Origin: Actinobacteria bacterium HGW-Actinobacteria-5
Lineage (GTDB): Bacteria > Actinomycetota > Actinomycetes > Propionibacteriales > Propionibacteriaceae
Reading direction: 5' to 3'
DNA length: 64,000 bases
Assembly: GCA_002843035.1 (NCBI GenBank)
Contig: PHEV01000006.1
Span: 1-64,000 of the forward strand
Of this stretch, positions 1 to 9,344 are shown piece after piece. A model generated the notes under the pieces. That model had not been told where the DNA came from, did not search any database, and saw only the letters and a program-made list of their open reading frames with translations. The position numbers and the translations under genes were made by a program. Position 1 is the stretch's first letter; every line of letters starts with the position of its first letter.

Positions 1-83
1 TCGGCGACGATCTTCGCCTCCGGCGACCAGATCTCCCGCATCGCCGCGGACGCGTACCGGGTGGCCAGGACGTCGGGAATCAT
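1..83 (-). CDS. purB: Adenylosuccinate lyase, N-terminal fragment (runs off window)
   Basis: Reverse-strand translation MIPDVLATRYASAAMREIWSPEAKIVA matches the typical PurB N-terminus; adjacent to purD. Confidence 0.85.
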   Translation of the reverse strand, partial: MIPDVLATRYASAAMREIWSPEAKIVA

Positions 84-96
84 GCGTGGGCCTCCT

Positions 97-173
97 GGCC
101 GAAAAGGGGACGGTTCTCTTTTCCGTCCAGTCGGGCGAGGTGGCCGAAAAGGAGAACCGTCCCCTTTTCGGCC
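97..173. repeat. Palindromic GGGGACGGTTC-core repeat, family A, locus 1 (units 97-128 and 142-173 in opposite orientation)
   Basis: GGCCGAAAAGGGGACGGTTCTCTTTTCCGTCC then GGCCGAAAAGGAGAACCGTCCCCTTTTCGGCC; ends 3 nt from the purD stop codon. Confidence 0.9.
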
Positions 174-176
174 AAC

Positions 177-1424
177 TCAGTCATCGTCCCGCCCCGTTCG
201 GGACGCGGCGAGGGCGATGTCGGAGCGGTGGAAGCCGCCCGGAAGCGTGATGCCGGCCACCTTCGCGTAGGCGGCCTCGCGGGCTTCGGCGAGCGTCGTG
301 CCAGTGCCGACGACGGTGAGGACGCGGCCGCCGGCGCTGACCAGCTGCCCGGACGCGTCCAGCGCCGTCCCGGCGTGGAACACCCCCTCGGCGTCCGCGC
401 CGGTGATCGGGTCGCCCTTGCGCGGCGAGGCGGGATAGCCCTGTGCGGCGACCACCACGCCCACGGCGGCCCCGCTCCCCCATTCCAGCGGGGCGTGGTC
501 GCCGAGCGAGCCGGTCGCCGCGGCGTACAGCACCTCGTAGAGGGGGGTCTGCAACCGGGTCAGCAGCGGCTGGGTCTCCGGGTCGCCGAAGCGGCAGTTG
601 AACTCCACCACCCGGACGCCGCGCGAGGTCAGCGCGAGCCCCGCGTAGACCAACCCGACGAACGGGGTGCCGCGGCGGCGCAGCTCGTCCACGGTCGGCT
701 GGATCACCGTCCGGACGACCTGCGCGGTCAGCCCCTCCGGCGCCCACGGCAGCGGTGTGTAGGCGCCCATGCCGCCCGTGTTCGGCCCGGTGTCGCCCTC
801 GCCCACCCGCTTGAAGTCCTGGGCCGGCTCGAACGGCAGCACGTGCTCACCATCGGACAGCGCGAACAGGCTCACCTCCGGCCCGTCGAGGTACTCCTCG
901 ACGATCACCCGCCGGCAGCCCGCCGCGTGCCGGATCGCCGCGTCCCTGTCGTCGGTGACGATCACGCCCTTGCCTGCGGCCAGCCCGTCGTCCTTGACCA
1001 CGTACGGAGCCCCGAACTCGTCGAGCGCCGCAACCACCTCGTCCATCGAGACGCAGAGCCGGGCGTCAGCGGTGGGCACCCCGGCGGCCTCCATGATCTC
1101 CTTGGCGAACGCCTTGCTGCCCTCCAGCATGGCCGCAGCCCCGGACGGCCCGAACACCGGGATGCCCTTCGCGCGCACGTCGTCGGCCACCCCGGCCACC
1201 AGCGGCGCCTCCGGGCCGACCACGACCAGGTCGGCACCCAGCTCGACCGCCAGCGCGGCCACCGCCGCTCCGTCCATGGCATCCACCGGGTGGTTCGTGC
1301 CCACGGCCGCAGTCCCCGGGTTGCCGGGCGCGATGTGCACGGCCACCTCGGGGTCACGGCCGAGCGCCCACGCCAACGCGTGTTCGCGGCCTCCGGATCC
1401 GATCACCAGCACCGTGTGAGTCAC
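177..1424 (-). CDS. purD: Phosphoribosylamine--glycine ligase
   Basis: VLVIGSGGREHALAWAL, GPEAPLVAGVADD, NTGGMGAYTPLP, EFNCRFGDPETQ motifs. Confidence 0.95.
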   Translation of the reverse strand: MTHTVLVIGSGGREHALAWALGRDPEVAVHIAPGNPGTAAVGTNHPVDAMDGAAVAALAVELGADLVVVGPEAPLVAGVADDVRAKGIPVFGPSGAAAMLEGSKAFAKEIMEAAGVPTADARLCVSMDEVVAALDEFGAPYVVKDDGLAAGKGVIVTDDRDAAIRHAAGCRRVIVEEYLDGPEVSLFALSDGEHVLPFEPAQDFKRVGEGDTGPNTGGMGAYTPLPWAPEGLTAQVVRTVIQPTVDELRRRGTPFVGLVYAGLALTSRGVRVVEFNCRFGDPETQPLLTRLQTPLYEVLYAAATGSLGDHAPLEWGSGAAVGVVVAAQGYPASPRKGDPITGADAEGVFHAGTALDASGQLVSAGGRVLTVVGTGTTLAEAREAAYAKVAGITLPGGFHRSDIALAASRTGRDDD

Positions 1425-1505
1425 GGCGCGATCCTACCGAGGACCGGTGCGGCGGGCCTGTGGCCGTCCACCGTGGTCGAGACCAGATCGTAACCGGAAA
1501 GACTC

Positions 1506-1534
1506 TTTACAGATAGATTCCTTCCAGTTATCTT
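1506..1534 (+). promoter_or_regulatory. Predicted sigma70-type promoter (TTTACA-N17-TATCTT) overlapping a GAAAGAcTCTTTa inverted repeat (1497-1509)
   Basis: -35 1506-1511, 17-nt spacer, -10 1529-1534, about 50 nt upstream of the ABC transporter operon; locally AT-rich in a GC-rich genome. Confidence 0.55.
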
Positions 1535-1582
1535 TCGAAGCAGGCCGCACTGTCGCGGCACGGCGTCGAGCGAGGAGCGAAC

Positions 1583-3256
1583 GTGAAGAAGATCTCCCTG
1601 GCACTGGCCGCCACCGCGGTGGCGTTGTCCCTGACCCTGGCCGCCTGCACGTCACCGGCTCCGGCCCCCTCCGGCTCGGCCGCCAGCAGTGCACCGGCCA
1701 TGGCGGCCACGCTGCGGGTCTGGGCGGGCAGCACCACCCCGATCACCGTCGACTTCAACCCGTTCCACGTCGACACCGCCCTCTACGGCACCTACGGCCC
1801 GATCTACGAACCCCTGTTCTTCTTCAACCAGCTCTCCTCGGACGCGCCCGTCCCGATGATCGGCCAGAGCTACAACTACAGCGCGGACGGCAAGACCATC
1901 ACGATCACCATCAAGCCCGGGCTGAAGTGGAGCGACGGCCAGGCGCTCACCGCGGACGACGTCGCGTTCACGATGGGCTACGGACCCAACAAGACCGACA
2001 AGATGATCTCCGCGACCGCCACCGACGACACGACGATCGTGCTGAAGTACTCCAGCCCCCAGTTCACCGCCGCCTCCCAGCTGCTCGGCTCGACCATGAT
2101 CGTGCCCCGGCACGTCTGGTCGAAGATCGACAACTACATGAAGGAGACCAACGACAACCCGGTCGGGTCCGGCGCCTACGTGGTCAAGACCACCTCGGAC
2201 GCGTCCTACACGTTCACCGCGAACCCGAACTACCGCGACCCCGTGCCGATCACCAACGTCCAGTTCCTCGGCATCGACTCCAACCAGTCCGGCCAGGACC
2301 TGCTCTCCACCGGCCAGATCGACTGGACGGGCATGTTCATCGCCAACCCCGACTCGGTCACCGGCACCGGGGCGATCGGGACCATGAACCAGCAGCAGGA
2401 CCCGACCGTCATGGTCACCTGCGCGGACGCATCGAAGGGCTGCAAGGGCGACCAGACGGACGTGGCGGTGCGGCAGGCCCTGAACGTCGCCATCGACCGC
2501 AGCCAGCTCGCCGAGAAGGCCTGGGTGAACCTGGTCGGCAAGGCCAATCCGGCGTTCGTCCTGCTGCCGCGTGACCAGAAGTGGCTGACCGACTCCAGCC
2601 TGGCCGAGTCCCCCCAGACCGCGAACGCCGCGCAGGCCGGCCAGATCCTCGAGGCCGCCGGCTACACCAAGGACGACAAGGGGTTCTACGCCAAGAACGG
2701 AAAGGAGATCAGCCTCGACCTGTTCTCCCCGGACGGCTGGACCGACTACAACGACGCCGCCAAGCTGATCGCAGAGCAGGCCGGCAAGGCGGGCATCAAG
2801 ATCACCGCCCGCACGGTCTCCGAGGCCGAGTACTGGACCCCGGTCACCGACGGCGACTTCCAGCTGGCCATGTACGGCCTCACCCAGTCGGTGGTGGCCG
2901 ACCCGTTCAGCAACTACGACCAGTACTTCTTCGGCAAGTCCACCGCGAAGGTCGGGGACGCCCCCGTCCGCGGCCAGAACTACTCCCGCTACTCCAACGC
3001 CGTGGTGAACGCCGCGGTCGAGGCGGCGGCGGCGACCGACGACGAGGCCACGAAGAAGGCCGAGTACGCGAAGATCCAGGCCCAGATCGCGATCGACCTG
3101 CCGTACATCCCGGTGGTGCTGAACGCCTCCCAGGCCTTCTTCAACACGAAGAACTTCACCGGCTGGCCGACCGACGCCAACCTCTACGCCGACCCGCTGC
3201 CGTACCTCTCGGTCGCCCCGGCTATCGTTCTGCTCAACCTGAAGCCCGTGCAGTGA
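1583..3256 (+). CDS. Family 5 extracellular solute-binding lipoprotein (peptide/oligosaccharide ABC importer)
   Basis: Lipobox LTLAAC; SBP_bac_5-like features (YGPIYEPLFF, GLKWSDGQALTADDVAFT). Confidence 0.9.
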   Translation: MKKISLALAATAVALSLTLAACTSPAPAPSGSAASSAPAMAATLRVWAGSTTPITVDFNPFHVDTALYGTYGPIYEPLFFFNQLSSDAPVPMIGQSYNYSADGKTITITIKPGLKWSDGQALTADDVAFTMGYGPNKTDKMISATATDDTTIVLKYSSPQFTAASQLLGSTMIVPRHVWSKIDNYMKETNDNPVGSGAYVVKTTSDASYTFTANPNYRDPVPITNVQFLGIDSNQSGQDLLSTGQIDWTGMFIANPDSVTGTGAIGTMNQQQDPTVMVTCADASKGCKGDQTDVAVRQALNVAIDRSQLAEKAWVNLVGKANPAFVLLPRDQKWLTDSSLAESPQTANAAQAGQILEAAGYTKDDKGFYAKNGKEISLDLFSPDGWTDYNDAAKLIAEQAGKAGIKITARTVSEAEYWTPVTDGDFQLAMYGLTQSVVADPFSNYDQYFFGKSTAKVGDAPVRGQNYSRYSNAVVNAAVEAAAATDDEATKKAEYAKIQAQIAIDLPYIPVVLNASQAFFNTKNFTGWPTDANLYADPLPYLSVAPAIVLLNLKPVQ

Positions 3257-3281
3257 GGCCGAGCGCCGCAGGGAGGATGCC

Positions 3282-4286
3282 ATGAAGTTCTACCTGCGGC
3301 GGATCGCCTTCTACGTCATCACGGTCTGGGCGGCGGTGTCGCTGAACTTCCTGCTGCCCCGGATGATGCCGGGCGATCCCGCCGCGATCATGATCGGCAA
3401 GCTGCGCCGTGCCAGTGGTGGGCGCGAGCTGTCGCCGCAGGTGATCGAGGACATCTACGCCCTACTCGGCGCGGACAAGAACACCTCGCCGTGGGATCAG
3501 TACCTCGCCTACTGGGGGCGCCTGCTGCACGGCGACCTGGGGTTGTCGTCCACGCGCTACCCGTACCCGGTGGTCGAACTGATCGGCAACGCACTGCCCT
3601 GGACGCTGTTCATGGTCGGCACGGCGACCGTGATCTCCTTCATCCTCGGGATCGTCGGCGGCGCCTGGGTGGGCTGGAGGCGCGGCACCTGGCTCGACCA
3701 CCTGGTGCCCGCCACGGCACTGCTGCAGTCGATCCCGTACTTCTGGCTGGCCCTGGTGCTGGTCGCGGTGTTCTCCGTCCAGCTCGGCTGGCTGCCGATC
3801 GTGGGCGCCTACGACCCGTTCGAGTTCCCGTCCGGGCCGGAGTGGAGCTGGGACTTCTTCGTCTCGGCGCTGCAGCACGCCTTCCTGCCCGCCCTCACGA
3901 TCGTGATCAGCTCGATCGGCGGCTGGCTGCTCGGCATGCGCAACATGATGGTCTCGACGATGAGCGAGGACTTCGTCGTGACCGCGGAGGCGAAGGGGCT
4001 GCGTCCGTCCCGGATCCGCGACCGGTACGCGGCCCGCAACGCCGCGATCCCCTCGCTGGCCGGGTTCAGCATCGCGCTGGCATTCGTGGTGGCCGGCTCG
4101 ATCGTCACCGAGCAGGTGTTCAGCTACCCGGGGATCGGCAAGCTGATGATCCAGTCGGTACAGGGCCTGGACTACACCCTGATGCAGGGCGTGTTCCTCG
4201 TGATCACCCTCACCGTGCTGGCGGCCAACTTCCTGATGGACCTGCTCTACGGCGTGATCGACCCGCGGGTGCGCAGCCATGGCTGA
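3282..4286 (+). CDS. ABC transporter permease, DppB-like
   Basis: MPGDPAAIMIGK, multiple TM segments, EAKGLRPSRI...RNAAIP EAA-type loop. Confidence 0.9.
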   Translation: MKFYLRRIAFYVITVWAAVSLNFLLPRMMPGDPAAIMIGKLRRASGGRELSPQVIEDIYALLGADKNTSPWDQYLAYWGRLLHGDLGLSSTRYPYPVVELIGNALPWTLFMVGTATVISFILGIVGGAWVGWRRGTWLDHLVPATALLQSIPYFWLALVLVAVFSVQLGWLPIVGAYDPFEFPSGPEWSWDFFVSALQHAFLPALTIVISSIGGWLLGMRNMMVSTMSEDFVVTAEAKGLRPSRIRDRYAARNAAIPSLAGFSIALAFVVAGSIVTEQVFSYPGIGKLMIQSVQGLDYTLMQGVFLVITLTVLAANFLMDLLYGVIDPRVRSHG

Positions 4287-5226
4287 CCGGTTCGCAGGCA
4301 TCCGCTACCTGATGCCCCGGTGGTCGGCCAAGCTCGGCGCCGGCCTGGTGATCGTCGGGCTGATCACGCTGTTCGGGATCGTCGCGCCGTTCTTCACCGC
4401 GGACCCGCGGGACTCCAGCAACAAGGGCCTGCTGCCGCCGTCGCCCGAGCACCTCCTGGGCACAACGAAGCTGGGCTACGACGTGCTCGCCCAGCTCGCC
4501 ACCGGGACGCGGGGCTCGTTGTACGTGGGCCTCCTCGGAGGATTGTCGGCGATGCTGCTGGCGATCGTGTTCGGCATCCTGGCCGGCTACTTCGGCGGCT
4601 GGCTGGACGAGGTGCTGATGCTGGCCACCAACATCATGCTGGTCATCCCCGGGCTGCCCCTGGTGATGGTGATCGCCGCCTACGTGCAGAACACCGAGGG
4701 GCTGGGCGACTTCGCCCGCAGTTCCACCCTGGTCGCGCTGATCCTCGGCGTCACCGGGTGGGCGGGCTCCGCGGTCGTTCTGCGCGCCCAGGCGCGGTCG
4801 CTGCGGACGCGGGAGTACGTGGCGGCCGCGCGAGTCGCCGGTGAGCGCGGCCTGCGGATCATCTTCGTCGAGATCATCCCGAACCTCGTCCCGCTGATCG
4901 CCGCCCAGCTGATCTTCGGGGTGATGGCGGCCGTACTCGGCGAGGCCGGATTGAGCTACCTCGGGCTGGGCCCGACCAATTCGATCACGCTCGGCACCAT
5001 GCTGAACGACGCCCAGACCGGTCAGGCCGTCGGCTCCCACGCCTGGTGGTGGTTCATCCCGCCGGGCGCCATGATCGCGCTGCTCGGCACCGGCCTGGCA
5101 CTGGTGAACTTCGCCATCGACGAGATCGTGAACCCGAAGCTGCGGCTGGCTCCCCAGGCGGCCCGGCAGCAACGCCGCGCCACCAAGGCGGGCAAGGGCG
5201 TCGCCGGAGGAGGTGCGTACGCATGA
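4279..5226 (+). CDS. ABC transporter permease, DppC-like
   Basis: HLLGTTKLGYDVLAQLATGTRGSLYVG; start overlaps upstream stop. Confidence 0.9.
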   Translation: MADRFAGIRYLMPRWSAKLGAGLVIVGLITLFGIVAPFFTADPRDSSNKGLLPPSPEHLLGTTKLGYDVLAQLATGTRGSLYVGLLGGLSAMLLAIVFGILAGYFGGWLDEVLMLATNIMLVIPGLPLVMVIAAYVQNTEGLGDFARSSTLVALILGVTGWAGSAVVLRAQARSLRTREYVAAARVAGERGLRIIFVEIIPNLVPLIAAQLIFGVMAAVLGEAGLSYLGLGPTNSITLGTMLNDAQTGQAVGSHAWWWFIPPGAMIALLGTGLALVNFAIDEIVNPKLRLAPQAARQQRRATKAGKGVAGGGAYA

Positions 5227-6122
5227 CCACCGGCGCGAGCAGCCCCACCGCCGCGGCCCGGCCTGTCCTGACCACGCGCGAGGTGTCCATCACCTACGAG
5301 GTGAACCCGCCCGTCGAAGCGGTGAAGGACGTCTCGCTCACCCTGGAACGCGGGGAGATCCTCGGGCTGGCCGGCGAGTCCGGCTGCGGCAAGACCACGC
5401 TGGCCTACGGCATGAACCGGCTGCTGAAGGCGCCCGCGGTGATGAGGTCCGGACAGGTCACCTTCCACGACGCCTCCGGCACCGACATCGACGTCACCAC
5501 CCTGGACGGTGAGGCGCTGCGCCGGTTCCGCTGGGACAAGGTGTCAATGGTGTTCCAGGGCTCCATGAACTCGCTGAACCCGGTGATGAACGTCCGCACC
5601 CAGCTCGGTGACGTCTTCACGACCCACCGGCCCGGCATGTCCAGGGCCGAGCGCGACCAGCGCTGCGCCGAACTGCTCGACCTGGTCGGCGTCGACCCGC
5701 GACGGATGTCCGCGTTCCCGCACGAGCTGTCCGGCGGCATGCGGCAGCGGGTGATGATCGCGATGGCGCTCGCCCTGGAGCCCCAGGTGATGATCATGGA
5801 CGAGCCCACGACGGCGCTGGACGTGGTCGTGCAGCGCGGCATCGTCCGCCAGCTGATGCGGCTGCGGGAGCGGCTCGGGTTCGCGGTGATCTTCATCACC
5901 CACGACCTGCCCCTGCTGATCGAGATCAGCGACCGGATCGCGATCATGAAGGACGGCCGGATCGTCGAGGAGGCGACCGCGGAGGAGATCTATCGCACGC
6001 CGCAGGACGCCTACACCCGACAGCTGCTGGCCAGCTTCCCGAGCCTGACCGGCGCCCGGGGTGGCTTCGTCCGCTCCGGTTCGCCGGTCGAGCCCGGCCC
6101 GACCCCGGCAGGAGGCCAGTGA
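5223..6122 (+). CDS. ABC transporter ATP-binding protein, DppD-like
   Basis: Walker A GESGCGKTT, signature LSGGMRQRV, Walker B VMIMDEPT; ATGA overlap with upstream gene. Confidence 0.92.
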   Translation: MTTGASSPTAAARPVLTTREVSITYEVNPPVEAVKDVSLTLERGEILGLAGESGCGKTTLAYGMNRLLKAPAVMRSGQVTFHDASGTDIDVTTLDGEALRRFRWDKVSMVFQGSMNSLNPVMNVRTQLGDVFTTHRPGMSRAERDQRCAELLDLVGVDPRRMSAFPHELSGGMRQRVMIAMALALEPQVMIMDEPTTALDVVVQRGIVRQLMRLRERLGFAVIFITHDLPLLIEISDRIAIMKDGRIVEEATAEEIYRTPQDAYTRQLLASFPSLTGARGGFVRSGSPVEPGPTPAGGQ

Positions 6123-6955
6123 TGTCCGGCTCACTCGAGGTGCGCAACCTCCACAAGGACTTCCGGCTCCGCAACGGCGTGAGCTTCTCCACCCTGCACG
6201 CGGTGGCGGATGCCTCCTTCGCCGTCGAGCCGGGCCGGACCGTTGCCCTGGTCGGCGAGAGCGGCTCGGGCAAGTCCACGATCGCCCGGATCATCACCAA
6301 GCTCGAGACGCCGACGTCCGGCGAGGTGCTCCTCGATGGACGGCCCACACCGCGGCACGCCACCCGCGAGTACCGCCGCCAGGTGCAGATGGTGTTCCAG
6401 GACCCGTTCGCCTCGCTCAACCCGTTCCACTCGATCAGCCATCACATCGAGCGGCCGCTCCGGCTGCACCACCCCGGCCTGAGCGCCGATCAGCTACGGT
6501 CCCGTGTCGTGGAGTTGCTCGAGCGGGTACACCTGACGCCGGGCGAGACCTACCTCGAGCGACGCCCGCACGAGCTCTCCGGTGGCCAGCGCCAGCGCGT
6601 GGCGATCGCCCGGGCGCTGGCTCCCGGCGCCCGTTTCGTGGTGGCGGACGAGCCGGTGTCGATGCTGGACGTCTCGATCCGGGTCGGCGTGCTGAACCTC
6701 CTCGCCGACCTGCAGCGGGCCGAGGGCCTGGGCGTCCTCTACATCACCCACGACCTCGCCACCGCGCGGCACTTCTCCGACGAGATCCTGGTCATGTACC
6801 GGGGACGGATCGTCGAGCGTGGACCCTCGGACGAGGTGATCCTCAACCCGCGGCACGAGTACACCCGGAAGCTGCGCGAGGCGGCCGCCGACCCCGACCG
6901 GCTCGGCCAGTTGCGTGACGAGGTGCGCAGCGAGATGACAGGGGGCCCCGCATGA
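6122..6955 (+). CDS. ABC transporter ATP-binding protein, DppF-like
   Basis: Walker A GESGSGKST, LSGGQRQRV, FVVADEPVS. Confidence 0.92.
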   Translation: MSGSLEVRNLHKDFRLRNGVSFSTLHAVADASFAVEPGRTVALVGESGSGKSTIARIITKLETPTSGEVLLDGRPTPRHATREYRRQVQMVFQDPFASLNPFHSISHHIERPLRLHHPGLSADQLRSRVVELLERVHLTPGETYLERRPHELSGGQRQRVAIARALAPGARFVVADEPVSMLDVSIRVGVLNLLADLQRAEGLGVLYITHDLATARHFSDEILVMYRGRIVERGPSDEVILNPRHEYTRKLREAAADPDRLGQLRDEVRSEMTGGPA

Positions 6956-8094
6956 GCACGGGCGCGGGCACACCGGCCTGGCTGGCCACCCAGAACGACC
7001 GGACGGCGTTCCGGCTCCTGCTCGAGCACGGTCCGCTCAGCCGGTCACAGCTCGGGGAGCTGTCCGGCGCGTCCAGGCCGACCGCAGGGCAGATGATCGC
7101 GCGGCTGGAACGTGCCGGGCTGATCGCCCCGGCCGGGCAGACCTCCGGGGCGCGGGGACCGAACGCGACCGCCTACGGCGTCCGCACCGACAGCCTCACC
7201 GGAGTCGCGGTGAGCATCCTCGACGACCGGATCGAGACCACCCTGGTCGATCCGACGGATGCCGACCACCCGGTGGTCGTGCTGCCCACCGCGGGGGCCG
7301 ACCGCTCCCCCGCCGCCGACGTGGTGCGGGCGGTGCAGGCTGCCGCCGGCGCGGCAGAGGTGGACCGGGCCTCGGTGAGTGTGGTCGCGGTCGGTGTCCA
7401 GGCCGCCTTCGATGCGGACGCCGACCGGCTGTCCTTCACCGACACGCTGCCCGGCTGGCCCGAGCGCGGCGCCCGCGTCCGGATCGAGCAGGCCACCGGA
7501 CTCGGCGTCGTGCTGGAGAACGACGTGAACCTCGCCACCATGGCGGAGGCTGCGGCCACCGGCCTGGACGACTTCGCCTACCTCTGGCTGGGGACGGGCC
7601 TCGGCGCAGGGCTGCTCGTCGGCGGGGTGGTGCGCCGCGGCGCGTCCGGCTCCGTGGGCGAGATCGGCTACCTGGAGGTGCCGCGCTCTGCCGCGGCGAT
7701 CGACCCCGATGCGCACGACTTCACCGACCTGCTCGGCGGACCGGCCGTGACCGCGCTGCTCGGCGGCCCCGACCTGGCCTCCGCGCTGTCGCGGCTACCG
7801 TCGCGCCCGGAAGCGCTCGGCACGCTCGCCGACCGGATCGCCCTGCTGCTGGAGCCTGTCGCCGCAGTGGTCGACCCCGCGTGCGTGGTGCTCGGCGGCC
7901 CCACCGGCCTGGCCGGAGGGGACGCTCTCGCCGGACTCGTCCGCAAGCGCCTGGCCGGGCGGCGCGAGGTGGGCGTCCAGGCCGCGCGGGCCGGCGAACA
8001 GCCGGTCCTGCGGGGGGCTCGGCGACTGCTCGTCACCGGCATCCGCGAACGTCTCGAGGACGCGATCGTCGCGTCCGTGACCAAGGAGGACTGA
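6952..8094 (+). CDS. ROK family transcriptional regulator
   Basis: N-terminal wHTH (RLLLEHGPLSRSQLGELSGASRPTAGQMIARLERAGLI) followed by a ROK-type domain (GLGAGLLVGG). Confidence 0.85.
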   Translation: MSTGAGTPAWLATQNDRTAFRLLLEHGPLSRSQLGELSGASRPTAGQMIARLERAGLIAPAGQTSGARGPNATAYGVRTDSLTGVAVSILDDRIETTLVDPTDADHPVVVLPTAGADRSPAADVVRAVQAAAGAAEVDRASVSVVAVGVQAAFDADADRLSFTDTLPGWPERGARVRIEQATGLGVVLENDVNLATMAEAAATGLDDFAYLWLGTGLGAGLLVGGVVRRGASGSVGEIGYLEVPRSAAAIDPDAHDFTDLLGGPAVTALLGGPDLASALSRLPSRPEALGTLADRIALLLEPVAAVVDPACVVLGGPTGLAGGDALAGLVRKRLAGRREVGVQAARAGEQPVLRGARRLLVTGIRERLEDAIVASVTKED

Positions 8095-9344
8095 TGAAGC
8101 TCGCCATCGTCGGCGGCGGCTCGACCTATACCCCGGAGCTGATCGACGGCTTCACCCGCACCGGCCTGCCGCTGGGCGAGGTGCACCTGGTCGACCCGAA
8201 CCCCGATCGGCTCGGCCCGGTGGCGGCGATGGCCCGGCGCATGCTCGCGCGGGCCGGGCATCCGGCGAGGGTGGTGCCGACCACTGACCTGGTCGCCGGC
8301 GTCGAGGACGCGGACGCCGTGCTGCTACAGCTGCGCGTGGGCGGCCAGGACACCCGCCGCCAGGACGAGACGTGGCCGCACGAGGAGCACTGCATCGGCC
8401 AGGAGACCACCGGGCCCGGCGGCTTCGCGAAGGCCCTGCGCACCGTCCCGGTCGTGCTGGAGATCGCCGAGGTCGTGCGACAGCACGCGTTGCCCGACGC
8501 CTGGATCGTCGACTTCACGAACCCGGTCGGCATCGTGACCAGGGCCCTGCTGCAGGCCGGGCACCGCGCGGTGGGCCTGTGCAACGTGGCGATCGGCTTC
8601 CAGCGCCGGTTCGCCGCTGCGCTCGGGGTGCTGCCCGACGAGGTGAGCCTGGGTCACGTGGGCCTGAACCACCTCACCTGGGAGCGCAGCGTGACCGTCG
8701 ACGGTACCGACCGCCTGCCCGGCATGCTCGCCGAGCACCTCGGCGACCTGGCCGAAGAGGTGGAACTCGCCCCGGCCCTGCTCGCCCAGCTCGGGATGGT
8801 GCCGTCCTACTACCTGCGCTACTACTACGCCCACGACGAGGTCCTGGCCGAGCAGCTGCGCGAGCCCACCCGGGCCGAAGCGGTGAAGGCGATCGAGGAC
8901 GAACTGCTCGCGCTGTACGCCGACCCGGCCGTCGCCACCTTGCCCGAGGCGCTGGAGCGCCGCGGCGGCGCGTTCTACTCCGAGGCCGCTGTCGAGTTGC
9001 TGGACGCGATGCGGGGGACCCCCGGCCCCGCCCGCGTGGTCAACCTGCGCAACGACGGCACCCTGCCCTTCCTGCCCGACGACCATGTGATCGAGGTGCC
9101 GGCCCGGTTCGGCGATGGACGGTTCGTGGCCGAACCGGTCGCGCCGCTGCCCGACGACCTCGCGGGCCTGATCGCCGCGGTGGCCGGCTACGAGCGGCTC
9201 GCCCTGGACGCCGCCGTGCACGGCGGCCGCGATCGCGTGCTGCGGGCGATGCGCGCGCACCCGCTGGTCCTGCAGCACGATCGGGCCGAGCGGCTCACCG
9301 ACCTGCTGCTGGCCGAGAACGCGAGGTTCCTGCCGTGGGCCTGA
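8094..9344 (+). CDS. Glycoside hydrolase family 4 (6-phospho-beta-glucosidase-like)
   Basis: MKLAIVGGGSTYTPELIDG, CNVAIGF, GLNHLTW, PSYYLRYYY; TGATG overlap with ROK gene. Confidence 0.88.
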   Translation: MKLAIVGGGSTYTPELIDGFTRTGLPLGEVHLVDPNPDRLGPVAAMARRMLARAGHPARVVPTTDLVAGVEDADAVLLQLRVGGQDTRRQDETWPHEEHCIGQETTGPGGFAKALRTVPVVLEIAEVVRQHALPDAWIVDFTNPVGIVTRALLQAGHRAVGLCNVAIGFQRRFAAALGVLPDEVSLGHVGLNHLTWERSVTVDGTDRLPGMLAEHLGDLAEEVELAPALLAQLGMVPSYYLRYYYAHDEVLAEQLREPTRAEAVKAIEDELLALYADPAVATLPEALERRGGAFYSEAAVELLDAMRGTPGPARVVNLRNDGTLPFLPDDHVIEVPARFGDGRFVAEPVAPLPDDLAGLIAAVAGYERLALDAAVHGGRDRVLRAMRAHPLVLQHDRAERLTDLLLAENARFLPWA

